Assembly (NCBI GenBank): GCA_949505625.1
Contig: CATBQD010000006.1
Coordinates: 25,816 to 89,815, forward strand
DNA length: 64,000 bases
Reading direction: 5' to 3'
From: an uncultured Bacilli bacterium
GTDB lineage: Bacteria; Bacillota_I; Bacilli_A; RF39; UBA660
Notes under the pieces: model-generated
What the model was told of the DNA's origin: nothing
What the model saw: the letters and a program-made list of their open reading frames with translations, nothing else
The model's database searches: none
In this document: one piece after another, positions 43,521 to 53,616 of the stretch
Layout: every line of letters begins with the position of its first letter
Numbering within the stretch: the first letter of the stretch is position 1
Program-made: the position numbers and the translations under genes

Positions 43521-43544
43521 AAAAGACACTATAACGTGTCTTTT
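43521..43544 (+). terminator. gpsA terminator
   Basis: AAAAGACAC (43521-43529) pairs with GTGTCTTTT (43536-43544) around a 6-base loop. T residues follow on the plus strand. It begins just after the gpsA stop codon. Confidence 0.75.
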
Positions 43545-43560
43545 CATTTACAGTTATATT

Positions 43561-43579
43561 AAAAAAGACCTAATGGTCT
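43561..43579 (-). terminator. Terminator of the rpsF-ssb-rpsR operon
   Basis: On the minus strand AGACC and GGTCT pair across an ATTA loop, followed by TTTTTT. It overlaps the end of rpsR, whose stop is at 43578. Confidence 0.7.
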
Positions 43580-43796
43580 ATTTAACAAAAGGTATTAAAG
43601 CCATGAAACGTGCTTTTTTAACTTCGTTAGCAATATGTCTCTGATGTTTCGCACACGCTCCTGTAATTCTTCTTGGTAAGATCTTACCTTTATCATTACT
43701 AATATATTTTTTGATTATTTCTGCATCTTTATAATCTACACTTTTTCCTGCGCACATTTGACAGATCTTTTTCTTTTTTCTATAAAATTCAGCCAT
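43578..43796 (-). CDS. rpsR: 30S ribosomal protein S18
   Basis: A 72-residue S18. It shows [55 protein letters not shown]. It pairs with S6 on the small-subunit platform. The CxxC and Cys-His positions suggest zinc binding, as in some Firmicutes. Last gene of the rpsF-ssb-rpsR operon. Confidence 0.97.
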   Translation of the reverse strand: MAEFYRKKKKICQMCAGKSVDYKDAEIIKKYISNDKGKILPRRITGACAKHQRHIANEVKKARFMALIPFVK

Positions 43797-43810
43797 ATCT
43801 ATTCCTCCTT

Positions 43811-44275
43811 TTAGTCTAAGAAGTTATCATCAATCGATACACTATCTCCAAAGTCTGCAAATGGATCATTATCTATATTAATATCATTCATTGGCTCACT
43901 TTGGTAATCATATGGAGTTGGTTCACTTGAACTATTCATACTCCTATTTTGACTTTGTGATTTTGACTCTAAGAATTGAACAGCATCTGCTACAACATCT
44001 GTTGTATAACGCTTATTTCCATCTTTATCATCATAACTTCCTGTTTGTATTCTTCCTTCTACAGATACTAGACTTCCTTTGTCTAAAAAATTGCATACAT
44101 TTTCTGCTTGCTTTCTCCAAACGATAATATTGATAAAGTCAGTATCTCTTTGACCTTGTGCATTACTAAAACTTCTATTAACAGCCAAAGAAAAACGTGC
44201 ATAAGGTAAATTTGATCCTGTATAACGTAATTCTGGTTTTCCTGTTAATCTTCCTATAAGTACAACACGATTCAT
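43811..44275 (-). CDS. ssb: Chromosomal single-stranded DNA-binding protein
   Basis: A 154-residue [23 protein letters not shown] at the start, [29 protein letters not shown] and [17 protein letters not shown]. The C-terminal tail (about 112-154) is Asn/Ser/Asp-rich and ends SIDDNFLD, a partial match to the usual DDDLPF tip that binds repair and replication proteins. It lies between rpsF and rpsR. Confidence 0.96.
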   Translation of the reverse strand: MNRVVLIGRLTGKPELRYTGSNLPYARFSLAVNRSFSNAQGQRDTDFINIIVWRKQAENVCNFLDKGSLVSVEGRIQTGSYDDKDGNKRYTTDVVADAVQFLESKSQSQNRSMNSSSEPTPYDYQSEPMNDINIDNDPFADFGDSVSIDDNFLD

Positions 44276-44289
44276 ATAATACCTCTTTC

Positions 44290-44580
44290 TTACTTTTCAA
44301 TTTTTGTAATTAAATGACGAACAATATCGTTACTGATAAGTGCTAAACGATCGAATTCTTTAATCGCATTATCATCATTTGCTTCTACATCAAAAACAAA
44401 GTAGTAACCGCTTTTAAAATTTTTGATTTCATAAGCTAATTCACGTTGACCCATTTCTTTAGTTTCAGTCACTTTTGCTCCATTAGAAGTTAAAACCCCA
44501 GAAAAGTTCTCTACAACTTTTTTTATTTCGTCTTCTCCTAAAGTTGGTCTAACAATAAACATGATTTCATAGTTTCTCAT
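44290..44580 (-). CDS. rpsF: 30S ribosomal protein S6
   Basis: A 96-residue S6: [20 protein letters not shown] at the start, [22 protein letters not shown] and RHLITKIEK at the end. It pairs with S18. ATG 44580 is chosen because AAGGAGGTGG lies 6 bases upstream. The operon may be regulated by S6-S18 binding to its leader in other bacteria; I did not identify that motif here. Confidence 0.96.
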   Translation of the reverse strand: MRNYEIMFIVRPTLGEDEIKKVVENFSGVLTSNGAKVTETKEMGQRELAYEIKNFKSGYYFVFDVEANDDNAIKEFDRLALISNDIVRHLITKIEK

Positions 44581-44693
44581 TTTTTCCACCTCCTTATGGT
44601 CTATTGGCTTTAAATAAAGCAAGGAGTAAATCAATACTCGCTATAGATTATAACAAAAAGAAATCCATTTGTAAAGACTACAATTTATTCTAT

Positions 44694-44722
44694 GAAAAAA
44701 GAAGTTTATAAATGAAAACTTC
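44694..44722 (-). terminator. ychF terminator
   Basis: GAAGTTT (44701-44707) pairs with AAACTTC (44716-44722) around an 8-base loop. T residues follow on the minus strand. It starts just beyond the ychF stop. Confidence 0.7.
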
Positions 44723-45823
44723 CTATACATTAAATCTAAAATGACAAATATCTCCGTCTTGCATAATATATTCCTTGCCTTCTAAACGCATCTTACCTGC
44801 TTCTCTTACCGCTTTCTCACTACCATATTCTTTTAAATCATCATAACTCATAATTTCTGCTCTTATAAATCCTCGTTCAAAATCACTATGGATAATACCA
44901 GCACATTCTGGTGCTTTCATACCTCGCCTAAAAGTCCACGCTCTGCATTCATCACTTCCAGCTGTAAAATAAGTTGCTAATCCCAATAATGAGTAAGTCG
45001 CTTTAATCAACTGGTCTAATCCACTTTCCTTTATTCCCAATTCTCTTAAGAATTCTTGTTTCTCTTCTTCTTCCAGTTCACTTAATTCAGATTCTACTTT
45101 TGCACTTACTGTAATTACTTCAGAACCTTCTTTAGATGCGTATTCTTTTACCAGTTTTACATATTCATTATCTTCTTTTCCTAAATCATTTTCACTAATA
45201 TTTGCCATATAAATAATTGGTTTTCCTGTTAACAAGTTAAACGGTTTCAAGATTTTACTTTCTTCTTCTGTAAAGACCATCTTTCGTACTGGCTCATTTT
45301 TTTCCAATTGTTCTTTTATCTTATTTAATAAACTGTACTCTGCAATTGTTTCTTTATCTTTTGACATTCCTGCTTTTTTTCCAATTCTAGCAATTCTATT
45401 ATCAATTACTTCTAAATCAGCAAGTAATAACTCTACATTGATAATTTCAATATCACGAATAGGATCTACACTATTTTCCACATGAATAATATTAGAGTCT
45501 GCAAAGCACCTAACAACTTCTACTATTGCATCAACTTCTCTAATATGAGACAAAAACTTATTGCCCAAACCTTCACCATTAGATGCTCCTTTCACCAAAC
45601 CTGCTATATCCGTAAATTCAAAAGCAGTCGGAACTAAACTATTTGGGATATAAAGATTTTGTAAAAATTCTAGTCTAGAATCTGGTACCGTTACCACTCC
45701 TACATTTGGATCTATTGTTGCAAATGGATAATTTGCTGCCAAAATATTTTTTTTTGTAATTGCATTAAATAAAGTTGATTTTCCTACATTTGGTAATCCT
45801 ACAATTCCTGCTGTTAAACTCAT
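44723..45823 (-). CDS. ychF: Ribosome-binding ATPase YchF
   Basis: A 366-residue Obg-family P-loop protein: TAGIVGLPNVGKSTLFNAIT (G1), FTDIAGLVKGASNGEGLGNKFL (G3), a NISE motif in place of NKxD (IYMANISENDLG), and a C-terminal TGS domain with FTAGSDECRAWTFRRG and IHSDFERGFIRAEI. YchF prefers ATP and binds ribosomes. It stands between the AbgT transporter and rpsF. Confidence 0.96.
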   Translation of the reverse strand: MSLTAGIVGLPNVGKSTLFNAITKKNILAANYPFATIDPNVGVVTVPDSRLEFLQNLYIPNSLVPTAFEFTDIAGLVKGASNGEGLGNKFLSHIREVDAIVEVVRCFADSNIIHVENSVDPIRDIEIINVELLLADLEVIDNRIARIGKKAGMSKDKETIAEYSLLNKIKEQLEKNEPVRKMVFTEEESKILKPFNLLTGKPIIYMANISENDLGKEDNEYVKLVKEYASKEGSEVITVSAKVESELSELEEEEKQEFLRELGIKESGLDQLIKATYSLLGLATYFTAGSDECRAWTFRRGMKAPECAGIIHSDFERGFIRAEIMSYDDLKEYGSEKAVREAGKMRLEGKEYIMQDGDICHFRFNV

Positions 45824-45880
45824 ATTTATACCTCTTTTCTACAAACTATTATACTATATATCACTTTATTTTAAAAGAAA

Positions 45881-45903
45881 AATCAGCTCATATTGAACTG
45901 ATT
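45881..45903 (-). terminator. Terminator of the AbgT gene
   Basis: AATCAGCTC (45881-45889) pairs with GAACTGATT (45895-45903), one G-U pair. T residues follow on the minus strand. It overlaps the end of the 45902-47416 gene. Confidence 0.65.
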
Positions 45904-47416
45904 AAAGTGTTGCATATCCGCTTATTCCAAGTGGTAAACCTGCCATATACCAACATATTAAAATAAGAATCCATAATCCCGCTACCATTAATGTTATTGG
46001 CATCATTAATTTCATTGTTCCAAATATTGTTACCTCTTCATTTGTTTTATTATCTTTTTGTAAAAAAGCAATCATTACAATAAAATAAATAAATAATGGG
46101 GTTATTGCCTTTCCTATTCCATCAGAAACCTTAAATATAAATTGAGTAAAGTCTGGAGTAATATTAGCTCTCATAAAGAGTGGAATTATAATAGGTGATG
46201 CTAAACTCCATTTTGTAACATTTGATGGAATCAAAATGCTCATTAATATAATCGCTATTACAAAACTAATAATCAACGGAATTCCTGAGAATTGAAAAGA
46301 ACTTAATACTTCTATAATATTTGTTGCAACTACTTCTCCTAAGTTAGTCCATTCTAATATTCCTGTCATAATAGAAGTAAAAAACATTAATACAAATACA
46401 TATCCAACATTATCAAAACTTTTAGATAGATCAAAGCTATATTCATGTGTATTTTTAATATTACCAGAAAAATACCCATAAATACCTCCACAGAGCATTG
46501 CGATAATTAGAAAAATAAACATTATTCCGTCTCTAAAAGGAGCTGTATCACTAAAGAGCTTCGCAATATAAGTATCTTGCGTATTATCTAATAATAATCC
46601 AGATCCTGGAAATCCAGGGACAATCATATATATAGTAACAGCTATCACGATAAAGAAAAGAAAATGACTTAACATTAAGGCCTTTTTTGATACAATCAAG
46701 TCATCATCTTCCTCCATTGGCTTTTTAAACTTCGGTTCTAAAAATTTATGAATTAATAAACTTCCAACAAAGGCCAATATAATAGTACTTGCTATCATAA
46801 TATAAATATTTGACAATAATTGAAATTGATAATTTTTATCAACATCAATTGTTGCTGCTGCTTGTGTTAATTGACCTAATTGATACGCATTAAAATTGTA
46901 ATAGATTCCAGTCCCATATCCTAAGGTAATTCCCAAAAACATAGTTAATACTCCAAGCATTTGATTTTTTCCTAGATATTTATACATAACACTTACAAGA
47001 GGGATTAAAATAATATAACTATATTCTCCAATAATAGAAGAAATTATACCAAGTAGAAAGATTATAAAAGTTGTTGCTGTTGCATTTAACCTTTTAAAAG
47101 GAGAAAAAACAGCTTTAAATAAACCACTTGAATCTACAATACCAACTGCAATAAATGACATAATAATTAGTACAAGAGGTTCAAAAGAACGAAAATTAAT
47201 AACAATATTACTAAAAATATATTTAATTCCTTCTACTGTGAAAATATTCCTCACAGTTACAAGAGAAGATTCTAGTGTTCCATTTACAATTGACGTTTTA
47301 TGACCTTGTATTCCTAAAATAGAAAAAATGGAACTTAAAAACATAATTAAAAAAGTTAATAAGATAATTGTTATTACAGGTCCTAACATAAATTTCTTTT
47401 TATTTTTTTTCTTCAT
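45902..47416 (-). CDS. AbgT-family transporter
   Basis: A 504-residue membrane protein with about 11-13 helices. The pattern and length fit the AbgT family (p-aminobenzoyl-glutamate transporters, some act as antimetabolite exporters): the start KFMLGPVITIILLTFLIMFLSS, GIVDSSGLFKAVF, SIIGEYSYIILIPLVSVMYKYLG, TLGYGTGIYYN and a C-terminal ATPIIPLF-like segment (SPIIIPLFMRANITPD). Substrate cannot be read from the sequence. It ends with its own terminator and lies next to the DUF951 gene (8 bases). Confidence 0.75.
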   Translation of the reverse strand: MKKKNKKKFMLGPVITIILLTFLIMFLSSIFSILGIQGHKTSIVNGTLESSLVTVRNIFTVEGIKYIFSNIVINFRSFEPLVLIIMSFIAVGIVDSSGLFKAVFSPFKRLNATATTFIIFLLGIISSIIGEYSYIILIPLVSVMYKYLGKNQMLGVLTMFLGITLGYGTGIYYNFNAYQLGQLTQAAATIDVDKNYQFQLLSNIYIMIASTIILAFVGSLLIHKFLEPKFKKPMEEDDDLIVSKKALMLSHFLFFIVIAVTIYMIVPGFPGSGLLLDNTQDTYIAKLFSDTAPFRDGIMFIFLIIAMLCGGIYGYFSGNIKNTHEYSFDLSKSFDNVGYVFVLMFFTSIMTGILEWTNLGEVVATNIIEVLSSFQFSGIPLIISFVIAIILMSILIPSNVTKWSLASPIIIPLFMRANITPDFTQFIFKVSDGIGKAITPLFIYFIVMIAFLQKDNKTNEEVTIFGTMKLMMPITLMVAGLWILILICWYMAGLPLGISGYATL

Positions 47417-47424
47417 AGTTCCTC

Positions 47425-47607
47425 CTACTCACTGACTACTTTCTTCATTTTTTTATTAAATTCTATTCTTGGAAGCATAATACTTCTTCCACAACCATTA
47501 CATTTTATTTTAATATCAGCGCCCACTCTAGTAACTTCCCATTCATTTGCACCACATGGATGACCTTTTTTCATAATTATAATACTTCCAACTTTATATT
47601 CTTTCAT
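47425..47607 (-). CDS. DUF951 family small protein
   Basis: A 60-residue protein, YKVGSIIIMKKGHPCGANEW then KIKCNGCGRSIMLPR, with Cys at HPCG and CNGCG that could bind zinc. DUF951 proteins are found widely in Firmicutes next to the ychF-parB block. Function is not established. It overlaps the MscS gene end by 14 bases. Confidence 0.82.
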   Translation of the reverse strand: MKEYKVGSIIIMKKGHPCGANEWEVTRVGADIKIKCNGCGRSIMLPRIEFNKKMKKVVSE

Positions 47608-48400
47608 TATGTATCACCACCTGTGGATAAGGAATTATAATATTATTTTTTTCAAAAGCTTGCTTGATCGATTTTCTAAGCAATCTTTCTACTCCATATT
47701 GCTCCATAGATTTGCAAGGAGCTACAATCCGATATGTAATACCATTTTCACCTAAAGATTGCACACCTAATAACTCTATCTTTCCTTTTAGCATAGAAAT
47801 TTTATCTTGCTCTTCCTGACAAAGTGTAGATAAAATCTTTTCTACTTTCTGTAAATTAGATTCATAGGCAACTTGTACATCAACAATAGCCATAGAATTA
47901 TGCATATTAAAATTAATTACTTCTGTTAATGTACGATTAGAGACTATTTTAGTTTCACCAGTATAAGCTTTAATTCTAGTTGTTTTTAAACCTAAAGAAA
48001 TTACTTCTCCTTTAAATCCTCCTACTTCAATCCAATCGCCCACTCGAAACTGATCTTCAAATAGAATAGAAATCCCTGCAATAATATCTTTTAATAAATC
48101 TTGCATTGCTAATCCAAGTACAGCTCCGATTACTCCAAATGACGCTAATATTGCTTTTGTATCGATTCCATATACATTAAGTATTAATAAAATATCAATA
48201 GATAAAATAATATATTTTATAACGCTTTTTAACACAGTTAATATTGTTTGTCTTTTTTTCTCATCCATTCTTTTGGTTGGGGTTTTAGAAAATCTTTTTA
48301 TTATCTTCCCAATAAAAACATATATTAAAATGCTACAAAAGATAATCAATGAAGGTTCTATCACTTCCTTTATCAACAGAGCCTCTCTTAAAGTTTCCAT
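47594..48400 (-). CDS. MscS-family mechanosensitive channel
   Basis: A 268-residue channel protein. The first part has three membrane helices (about 18-34, 58-80, 86-107), the last being the pore helix with ASFGVIGAVLGLAMQDLLKDI. The cytoplasmic vestibule shows FRVGDWIEVGGFKGEVISLGLKTTRIK and NRTLTEVINFNM. It opens under membrane tension to release solutes. Location between parB and ychF agrees with B. subtilis, where yyaD-type genes lie there. Confidence 0.9.
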   Translation of the reverse strand: METLREALLIKEVIEPSLIIFCSILIYVFIGKIIKRFSKTPTKRMDEKKRQTILTVLKSVIKYIILSIDILLILNVYGIDTKAILASFGVIGAVLGLAMQDLLKDIIAGISILFEDQFRVGDWIEVGGFKGEVISLGLKTTRIKAYTGETKIVSNRTLTEVINFNMHNSMAIVDVQVAYESNLQKVEKILSTLCQEEQDKISMLKGKIELLGVQSLGENGITYRIVAPCKSMEQYGVERLLRKSIKQAFEKNNIIIPYPQVVIHNERI

Positions 48401-48403
48401 ACA

Positions 48404-49279
48404 TTACTCCTTTACATTTAAAATTTCTAAAATTCTATTTAAGTCGGCTACATTACTAAAATGTATTTCTACTTTTTTATCTTTTATTTTTACTTTTGTA
48501 TCTAATTTTTCTCTTAATAAATCTTCTACATATTTATAGTCATTATTACTTTCTTTTTGTCGATTAATTTTAACCTTTTTTTCAATGCTTTTATCTGATG
48601 TAATAGATTCTATTTCGCGAACAGGCAATTTTTCCTCTATAATTTGGTGGGCAAGCTCAATAATCCTATCCTCAGACTCTAATTTGCTTAGTACTCTTGC
48701 ATGACCCATGCTAATATTTCCATTCGCTACTTCTGTCTGAACTGCTTTTGGTAATCTTAAAAGCCCTAAAATGTTAGTGATATGACTTCTACTTTTTCCG
48801 ATCCTTTTTGATAGTTCTTCTTGAGTAATATCTAAGCTCTCTATCATTCTTCTATAAGCTTCCGCCTCTTCTATTGCGCTTAAATTTTCCCTTTGTAAGT
48901 TTTCTAAAAGCGCAATCTCCATCATTTGTTCATCTGTAAATTGCCTAATAATTGCTGGTATTTTTTCTAAACCTGCCATTTTACTAGCACGATATCTTCT
49001 TTCTCCAGCTACGATTTCATAACCTTTAATACTTTTCTTAACAATAATCGGTTGAAATACGCCATGTTCTTTAATTGAATTAGATAACTCCGCTAAACTT
49101 TCATCATTAAATACTTTTCGTGGCTGATACGGATTCGGACGAAGCTCTCCAATATCAAGCTCCATAATTTCCTCTTTCGAAGTTGTTTCATAAATTTGTC
49201 TTTCCATACTTTCAATATCTAAATTATCACTATTGAAAAGTTGCTCAAGACCTCTCCCTAATGCTCTTCTACTTTCCAT
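48404..49279 (-). CDS. parB: Chromosome partitioning protein ParB/Spo0J
   Basis: A 291-residue ParB: ALGRGLEQLFNSD at the start, NPYQPRKVFNDESLAELSNS (ParB box I), YEIVAGERRYRASKMAGLEKIP (CTP-binding GERRYRA), the HTH ITQEELSKRIGKSRSHITNI and a C-terminal dimer domain. It binds parS sites and loads condensin near the origin. It overlaps the parA end by 11 bases. In spore formers it also affects sporulation entry. Confidence 0.96.
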   Translation of the reverse strand: MESRRALGRGLEQLFNSDNLDIESMERQIYETTSKEEIMELDIGELRPNPYQPRKVFNDESLAELSNSIKEHGVFQPIIVKKSIKGYEIVAGERRYRASKMAGLEKIPAIIRQFTDEQMMEIALLENLQRENLSAIEEAEAYRRMIESLDITQEELSKRIGKSRSHITNILGLLRLPKAVQTEVANGNISMGHARVLSKLESEDRIIELAHQIIEEKLPVREIESITSDKSIEKKVKINRQKESNNDYKYVEDLLREKLDTKVKIKDKKVEIHFSNVADLNRILEILNVKE

Positions 49280-50054
49280 TTCTTTCTAATACCTCCTTTG
49301 CTAAATTAAGATATGCTTCTGTACCTCTGCTATTTGGATCATAAGCTATAATTGGTTTTCCATGACTTGGTGCTTCTGACAAGCGAACTAATCTAGGTAT
49401 GATTGTATCATAAACTCTTTCTTTAAAATAGCTTTTAATATCCTCTACTACTTCTAAACCTAAGTTAGTACGATTATCTAGCATTGTTAATAGTACCCCC
49501 TCTATATCTAGAGTAGGATTTAAGTTTTTCTGTGCTAACATAATTGTATTTAATAATTGCATTATCCCCTCCAATGCAAAAAACTCACACTGCACAGGAA
49601 TAATAACTGAATCAGATGCACTTAAAGCATTTGTAGTTAATATTCCTAAAGATGGTGGACAATCAATAATAATATAATCAAACATTGACTTTGCTTCATC
49701 TAAATATTTTTTCAGTTGAGCTTTTGGTTTAAAGCCTGGCTCTAGTCTACTTTTTTCTATTAATTCCAAATCGGCTCCTGCTAACACAATATTTGAAGTA
49801 ATGATATAAAGATTTTTAAATTTTGTCTTAACAATTACTTCATCTATTGTTGCATTATCAATCATTAAATCATAAATATTCTTTTTTACCTCACCTTTAT
49901 CAATTCCAACCCCAGTTGTTGCGTTTCCTTGGGGATCTAAATCTACTAATAATACCTTTTCTCTTAAGGCACCTAAAGAGGCAGCTAAATTAATACTAGA
50001 AGTCGTTTTTCCTACTCCTCCTTTTTGATTAACTAAAGCTATTATTTTTCCCAT
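49269..50054 (-). CDS. parA: Chromosome partitioning ATPase ParA/Soj
   Basis: A 261-residue ParA: GKIIALVNQKGGVGKTTSSI (deviant Walker A), LLVDLDPQGNATTGVG, YIIIDCPPSLGILT and ITRLVRLSEAPSHGKPI-like (IPRLVRLSEAPSHGKPI). It works with ParB to move the origin. It is first in a parA-parB-mscS-DUF951-AbgT run. The 244 bases between it and ftsH are AT-rich with no gene I can support. Confidence 0.97.
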   Translation of the reverse strand: MGKIIALVNQKGGVGKTTSSINLAASLGALREKVLLVDLDPQGNATTGVGIDKGEVKKNIYDLMIDNATIDEVIVKTKFKNLYIITSNIVLAGADLELIEKSRLEPGFKPKAQLKKYLDEAKSMFDYIIIDCPPSLGILTTNALSASDSVIIPVQCEFFALEGIMQLLNTIMLAQKNLNPTLDIEGVLLTMLDNRTNLGLEVVEDIKSYFKERVYDTIIPRLVRLSEAPSHGKPIIAYDPNSRGTEAYLNLAKEVLERNGK

Positions 50055-50286
50055 TTACATCACCATTTCCTAATTACGTTCTATATCATATTTTATCATA
50101 AATATTTATTGATAGCTATCTTAATTTTTCAAAATCGAAAAAAGATATTTTTATGCTTGAATTTCATACAATTTTTCATATTTATTTTCGCTTATTTATT
50201 CCAAATTATTTCACAATTTATAATCTATTTTAAAATATAATTCTACATTGTTCTAAAAAATTCATTATCCATTTTTGGAATCGCAG

Positions 50287-50316
50287 AAAAAAGAAGAATT
50301 ATTTTTCTAATCCTTC
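50287..50316 (-). terminator. ftsH terminator
   Basis: On the minus strand GAAGGATTA (50316-50308) pairs with TAATTCTTC (50301-50293), one G-U pair, and a T tract follows. It overlaps the last codons of ftsH. Confidence 0.75.
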
Positions 50317-52293
50317 TATTCTATCAATCAATTCTTCTTTTGTTAGATTATCTATATTTTCAAGACCTTTTTCTTTTGCTATTTCTTGTAATTCTTTTAA
50401 TGATAAGTCTTTTAAACTAGCTTCTTCAAATCCACTTTCATCTATTTCTTTATCATCATCTGGCATGCATCCATATTTTACAAGATAATCAATTTGTTCC
50501 TTTGTGATTGTTTCATATTCTAACAATGTTGTGGCAATTAAATCTAGTAATTTTTTGTTTTCATTAATTACAGATTTAGCTTTTTCATAGCATTCATGAA
50601 TAATTTTTCTTTGTTCTTGGTCTATTTCAAATGCTACCTGACTAGAAAAATTTCTGCTCTTATTATAATCTCTTCCTAAGAATACACTAGATTCTTGATG
50701 TTCAAATTGAACTGGGCCTAACTCACTCATACCATATTCTGTAACCATAGCACGTGCTATTTTTGTTGCTTTTTCAAAATCATTATGAGCTCCTGTTGTA
50801 ATTTCATTAAAAATAATTTCTTCTGCTACACGCCCACCTAATAATCCACTTATCATTCCTAATAATTCACTTTTTGTCTGCAAATAAGTTTCTTCTTTTG
50901 GAAGCATTAAATTGTATCCGCCCGCTGCACCACGTGGAACAATAGTAATTTTTTGAACTTCATTTGCACCATCCAAACATAAGCCTAAAACTGCATGTCC
51001 TGCTTCGTGATAGGCAACTACTCTCTTCTCATGCTCTGTATATTTATGACTTTTCTTAGCTGGCCCCATTAATACTCGATCATGAGCTTCATCTATCTCT
51101 GTCATTGTAATCATTTTTTTATTTCTTCTAACAGCAAGTAAGGCAGCCTCATTTAATAAATTTTCCAAATCGGCACCACTAAACCCAACCGTTCTTTTAG
51201 CAATGTTAGAAAGTTCTACACCTTTACTGAATGTTTTTCCTCTGGCATGGACTTTCAAGATTTCTTCTCTTCCTTTTACATCTGGAAGATTAACAGTTAC
51301 CTGTCTATCGAATCTTCCTGGGCGAAGTAATGCAGGATCTAAAACATCAGGTCGATTCGTGGCTGCTATAATAATAATTCCTTCATTTGCACCGAAACCA
51401 TCCATTTCAGTTAATAATTGATTTAAAGTTTGCTCCCTTTCATCATGTCCGCCACCAAGACCTGCTCCTCTTTGACGTCCTACTGCATCTATTTCATCAA
51501 TAAAGATTAAACAAGGCGCACTCTGTTTCGCTTGTTTGAACATATCTCTGACACGACTTGCTCCTACTCCAACAAACAATTCCACAAATTCACTACCACT
51601 AATATAGTAAAATGGAACATTTGCTTCTCCTGCCACAGCACGAGCTAATAATGTTTTTCCTGTTCCTGGAGGTCCCACCAATAATACACCTTTTGGAATT
51701 CTGGCACCTAAAGATTGAAATTTCTTAGGACTTTTTAAGAAATCAATTAACTCTGCTACTTCTTCTTTTTCTTCATCTAATCCAGCTACATCTTTAAATG
51801 TTACTTTTTTATTATTTTCTGATAAACGGGCTCTGCTTTTCCCAAAATCCATTGATTTATTTGCGCTTCCCATCTGTCTAGTAATTAAAAAGAAAGCTCC
51901 TCCTAATAATATTAGCATTGGCACAATATTAATTAAAAATATTATAAATTTATTAGAATCTGGATCGCTAATCGTTTCTAATTTAAACTTATGTTCTGAC
52001 TCTAAAGACATTAGTTTCGTCATTGTCTCCTCTGCTAATGGCATTTTTAATACAAATTTTTCATTTTCATTATAATTTTTTAGTTTGCCTTGAATTTCAT
52101 AAACATATGCACTACTTCTAGGAATAACTTTTACTTCTGTTACTTCTCCTTTTTCAGCGGCTTCTATAAATTTATCATAAGTAAGATTATTTACTTTTTG
52201 ATTAATTGCATTGAAAAAATACATAACACTAGCTATGACCAAAAATAAAAATAAGTATGGTATTAAGCCTCTTTTCACTGCTTTTTTATTCAT
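50299..52293 (-). CDS. ftsH: ATP-dependent zinc metalloprotease FtsH with C-terminal Rho_N-like segment
   Basis: A 664-residue FtsH: two membrane helices (about 10-26 and 115-136), the AAA domain with Walker A GPPGTGKT (207-214), Walker [17 protein letters not shown] and the SRH region [20 protein letters not shown], then the zinc motif HEAGH (429-433). It degrades membrane and unstable proteins. The end is unusual: after a linker it has [20 protein letters not shown] followed by [10 protein letters not shown], resembling the Rho_N / SAP-like helical motif known from transcription terminator Rho. It lies between tilS and parA; hpt is not present between tilS and ftsH as it is in B. subtilis. 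Confidence 0.96.
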   Translation of the reverse strand: MNKKAVKRGLIPYLFLFLVIASVMYFFNAINQKVNNLTYDKFIEAAEKGEVTEVKVIPRSSAYVYEIQGKLKNYNENEKFVLKMPLAEETMTKLMSLESEHKFKLETISDPDSNKFIIFLINIVPMLILLGGAFFLITRQMGSANKSMDFGKSRARLSENNKKVTFKDVAGLDEEKEEVAELIDFLKSPKKFQSLGARIPKGVLLVGPPGTGKTLLARAVAGEANVPFYYISGSEFVELFVGVGASRVRDMFKQAKQSAPCLIFIDEIDAVGRQRGAGLGGGHDEREQTLNQLLTEMDGFGANEGIIIIAATNRPDVLDPALLRPGRFDRQVTVNLPDVKGREEILKVHARGKTFSKGVELSNIAKRTVGFSGADLENLLNEAALLAVRRNKKMITMTEIDEAHDRVLMGPAKKSHKYTEHEKRVVAYHEAGHAVLGLCLDGANEVQKITIVPRGAAGGYNLMLPKEETYLQTKSELLGMISGLLGGRVAEEIIFNEITTGAHNDFEKATKIARAMVTEYGMSELGPVQFEHQESSVFLGRDYNKSRNFSSQVAFEIDQEQRKIIHECYEKAKSVINENKKLLDLIATTLLEYETITKEQIDYLVKYGCMPDDDKEIDESGFEEASLKDLSLKELQEIAKEKGLENIDNLTKEELIDRIEGLEK

Positions 52294-52308
52294 TAAAAAT
52301 TTCCCTCC

Positions 52309-53616
52309 TTAATAGTACCTAAGTATTATATCATACTTTTCCCCTTTTGTTTTATCAAATTGTGATTTTTTTACACCTGGAATCCAAACTATTTTTCCTG
52401 CATTATCGACTACGATTGGATAAGAGACACGAAGATGTTCAGGTATTTTAGAATTTATAAAAATTTCTTTGATTTTTTTACTTCCTTTTAATCCTTTTAC
52501 TTGCATTCTATCTTGTTCTTTTCTAGTTCTTACAAAAAGAGGAAAGTTAATGTCTTCTTTTTTTAACCGACATATAAAATTAGAATCAGACTCTTCTTCT
52601 TTCAAGAATTTTATTTCATGCCCATTTGGTAATATCATATCATCTTCTAACTTGAGCTCATAAGAGGTTTCTCTTTGCTCTCCAAATAAAATTGTTTGAT
52701 ATTCTTTTTTAATAACTAAGTTCTCTGGAAATATTAGTTTTGCTCCTGACTGTGCATTTAAAATAAAATCTTGTAATATTTCAATATGAATCGTTTCTAA
52801 TCTTTCTTGTCTTTCTTTATAAATATCACTCAATATTAATTGCAGTATTCGTTTCGTGATTATTGTATCCATTGTTCCCCAATAGGAAATGTCTAATGTA
52901 TTATTCTGAAAACAAGCTTCTTTTTTTTCAAAAGCTAATTTTCGAATAAAGTTTTCCATTTCTTCTAACTCTTTGCTCATTTTTAGAAACTTTAAATGAA
53001 CATTTTTTTGTTCTTTTTTCAGAAATGGCAATAGATTTTTCCGAATTCTATTTCTTGTATATATATCTTTTTCATTAGAATTATCAATTCTATATGGAAT
53101 ATTATTTTGAATATTATATTGGAGTAAATCCTCTTTTGTATATTTTAGTAATGGTCTCACTATCATATAATCATTTTTCCTTGAAATTTCTGAAAACCCA
53201 TGTAAAGCTTCTATTGTAGAACCTCTCATCATACGAAATAATATTGTTTCTATTAAATCATCGCCATGATGTGCTGTAAAGAGATACCCGCTATGATACT
53301 TTTTTAAAGTTATCTCAAAAAATTGATACCTTTTTTTATGAGCTTGATTGTGAAAATTTTTTTTATCATATTCTTCTATTTTCATAATTTCAAAGATATG
53401 ATGATGCTTTTCACAGTATTCTTTTACAAATTTTTCATCTTCATCTTGGCCTTTTCTTCCTGTATTGTGATTTACATGTGCGCAAATAATCGTTTCAAAA
53501 AAGGGCTCTAGTAATGATAATAATGCCATAGAGTCTGGCCCACCTGATACAGCGACTACTATTGGTTCTTTTGAACTAATTTTTAATTTCTTGATTGTTT
53601 CCTCAATCATTACCAA
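52309..53616 (-). CDS. tilS: tRNA(Ile)-lysidine synthase
   Basis: A 435-residue enzyme that changes C34 to lysidine in tRNA-Ile2 so that it reads AUA. The PP-loop is VVAVSGGPDSMALLSLL; further motifs are CAHVNHNTGRKGQDEDE, LFTAHHGDDLIETILFRMMRGS and RNRIRKNLLPFL. The C-terminal TilS domain follows (LRVSYPIVVDN). It overlaps the end of ung by 7 bases. Confidence 0.94.
   Translation of the reverse strand: MVMIEETIKKLKISSKEPIVVAVSGGPDSMALLSLLEPFFETIICAHVNHNTGRKGQDEDEKFVKEYCEKHHHIFEIMKIEEYDKKNFHNQAHKKRYQFFEITLKKYHSGYLFTAHHGDDLIETILFRMMRGSTIEALHGFSEISRKNDYMIVRPLLKYTKEDLLQYNIQNNIPYRIDNSNEKDIYTRNRIRKNLLPFLKKEQKNVHLKFLKMSKELEEMENFIRKLAFEKKEACFQNNTLDISYWGTMDTIITKRILQLILSDIYKERQERLETIHIEILQDFILNAQSGAKLIFPENLVIKKEYQTILFGEQRETSYELKLEDDMILPNGHEIKFLKEEESDSNFICRLKKEDINFPLFVRTRKEQDRMQVKGLKGSKKIKEIFINSKIPEHLRVSYPIVVDNAGKIVWIPGVKKSQFDKTKGEKYDIILRYY

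Noticed and set aside
50926..50941. parS-like 16-mer (TGCACCACGTGGAACA) within ftsH, close to parAB
   Set aside because: It differs from the parS consensus at two or three positions and encodes the conserved FtsH VPRGAA segment, so protein coding explains it. No better parS site was seen near parB.
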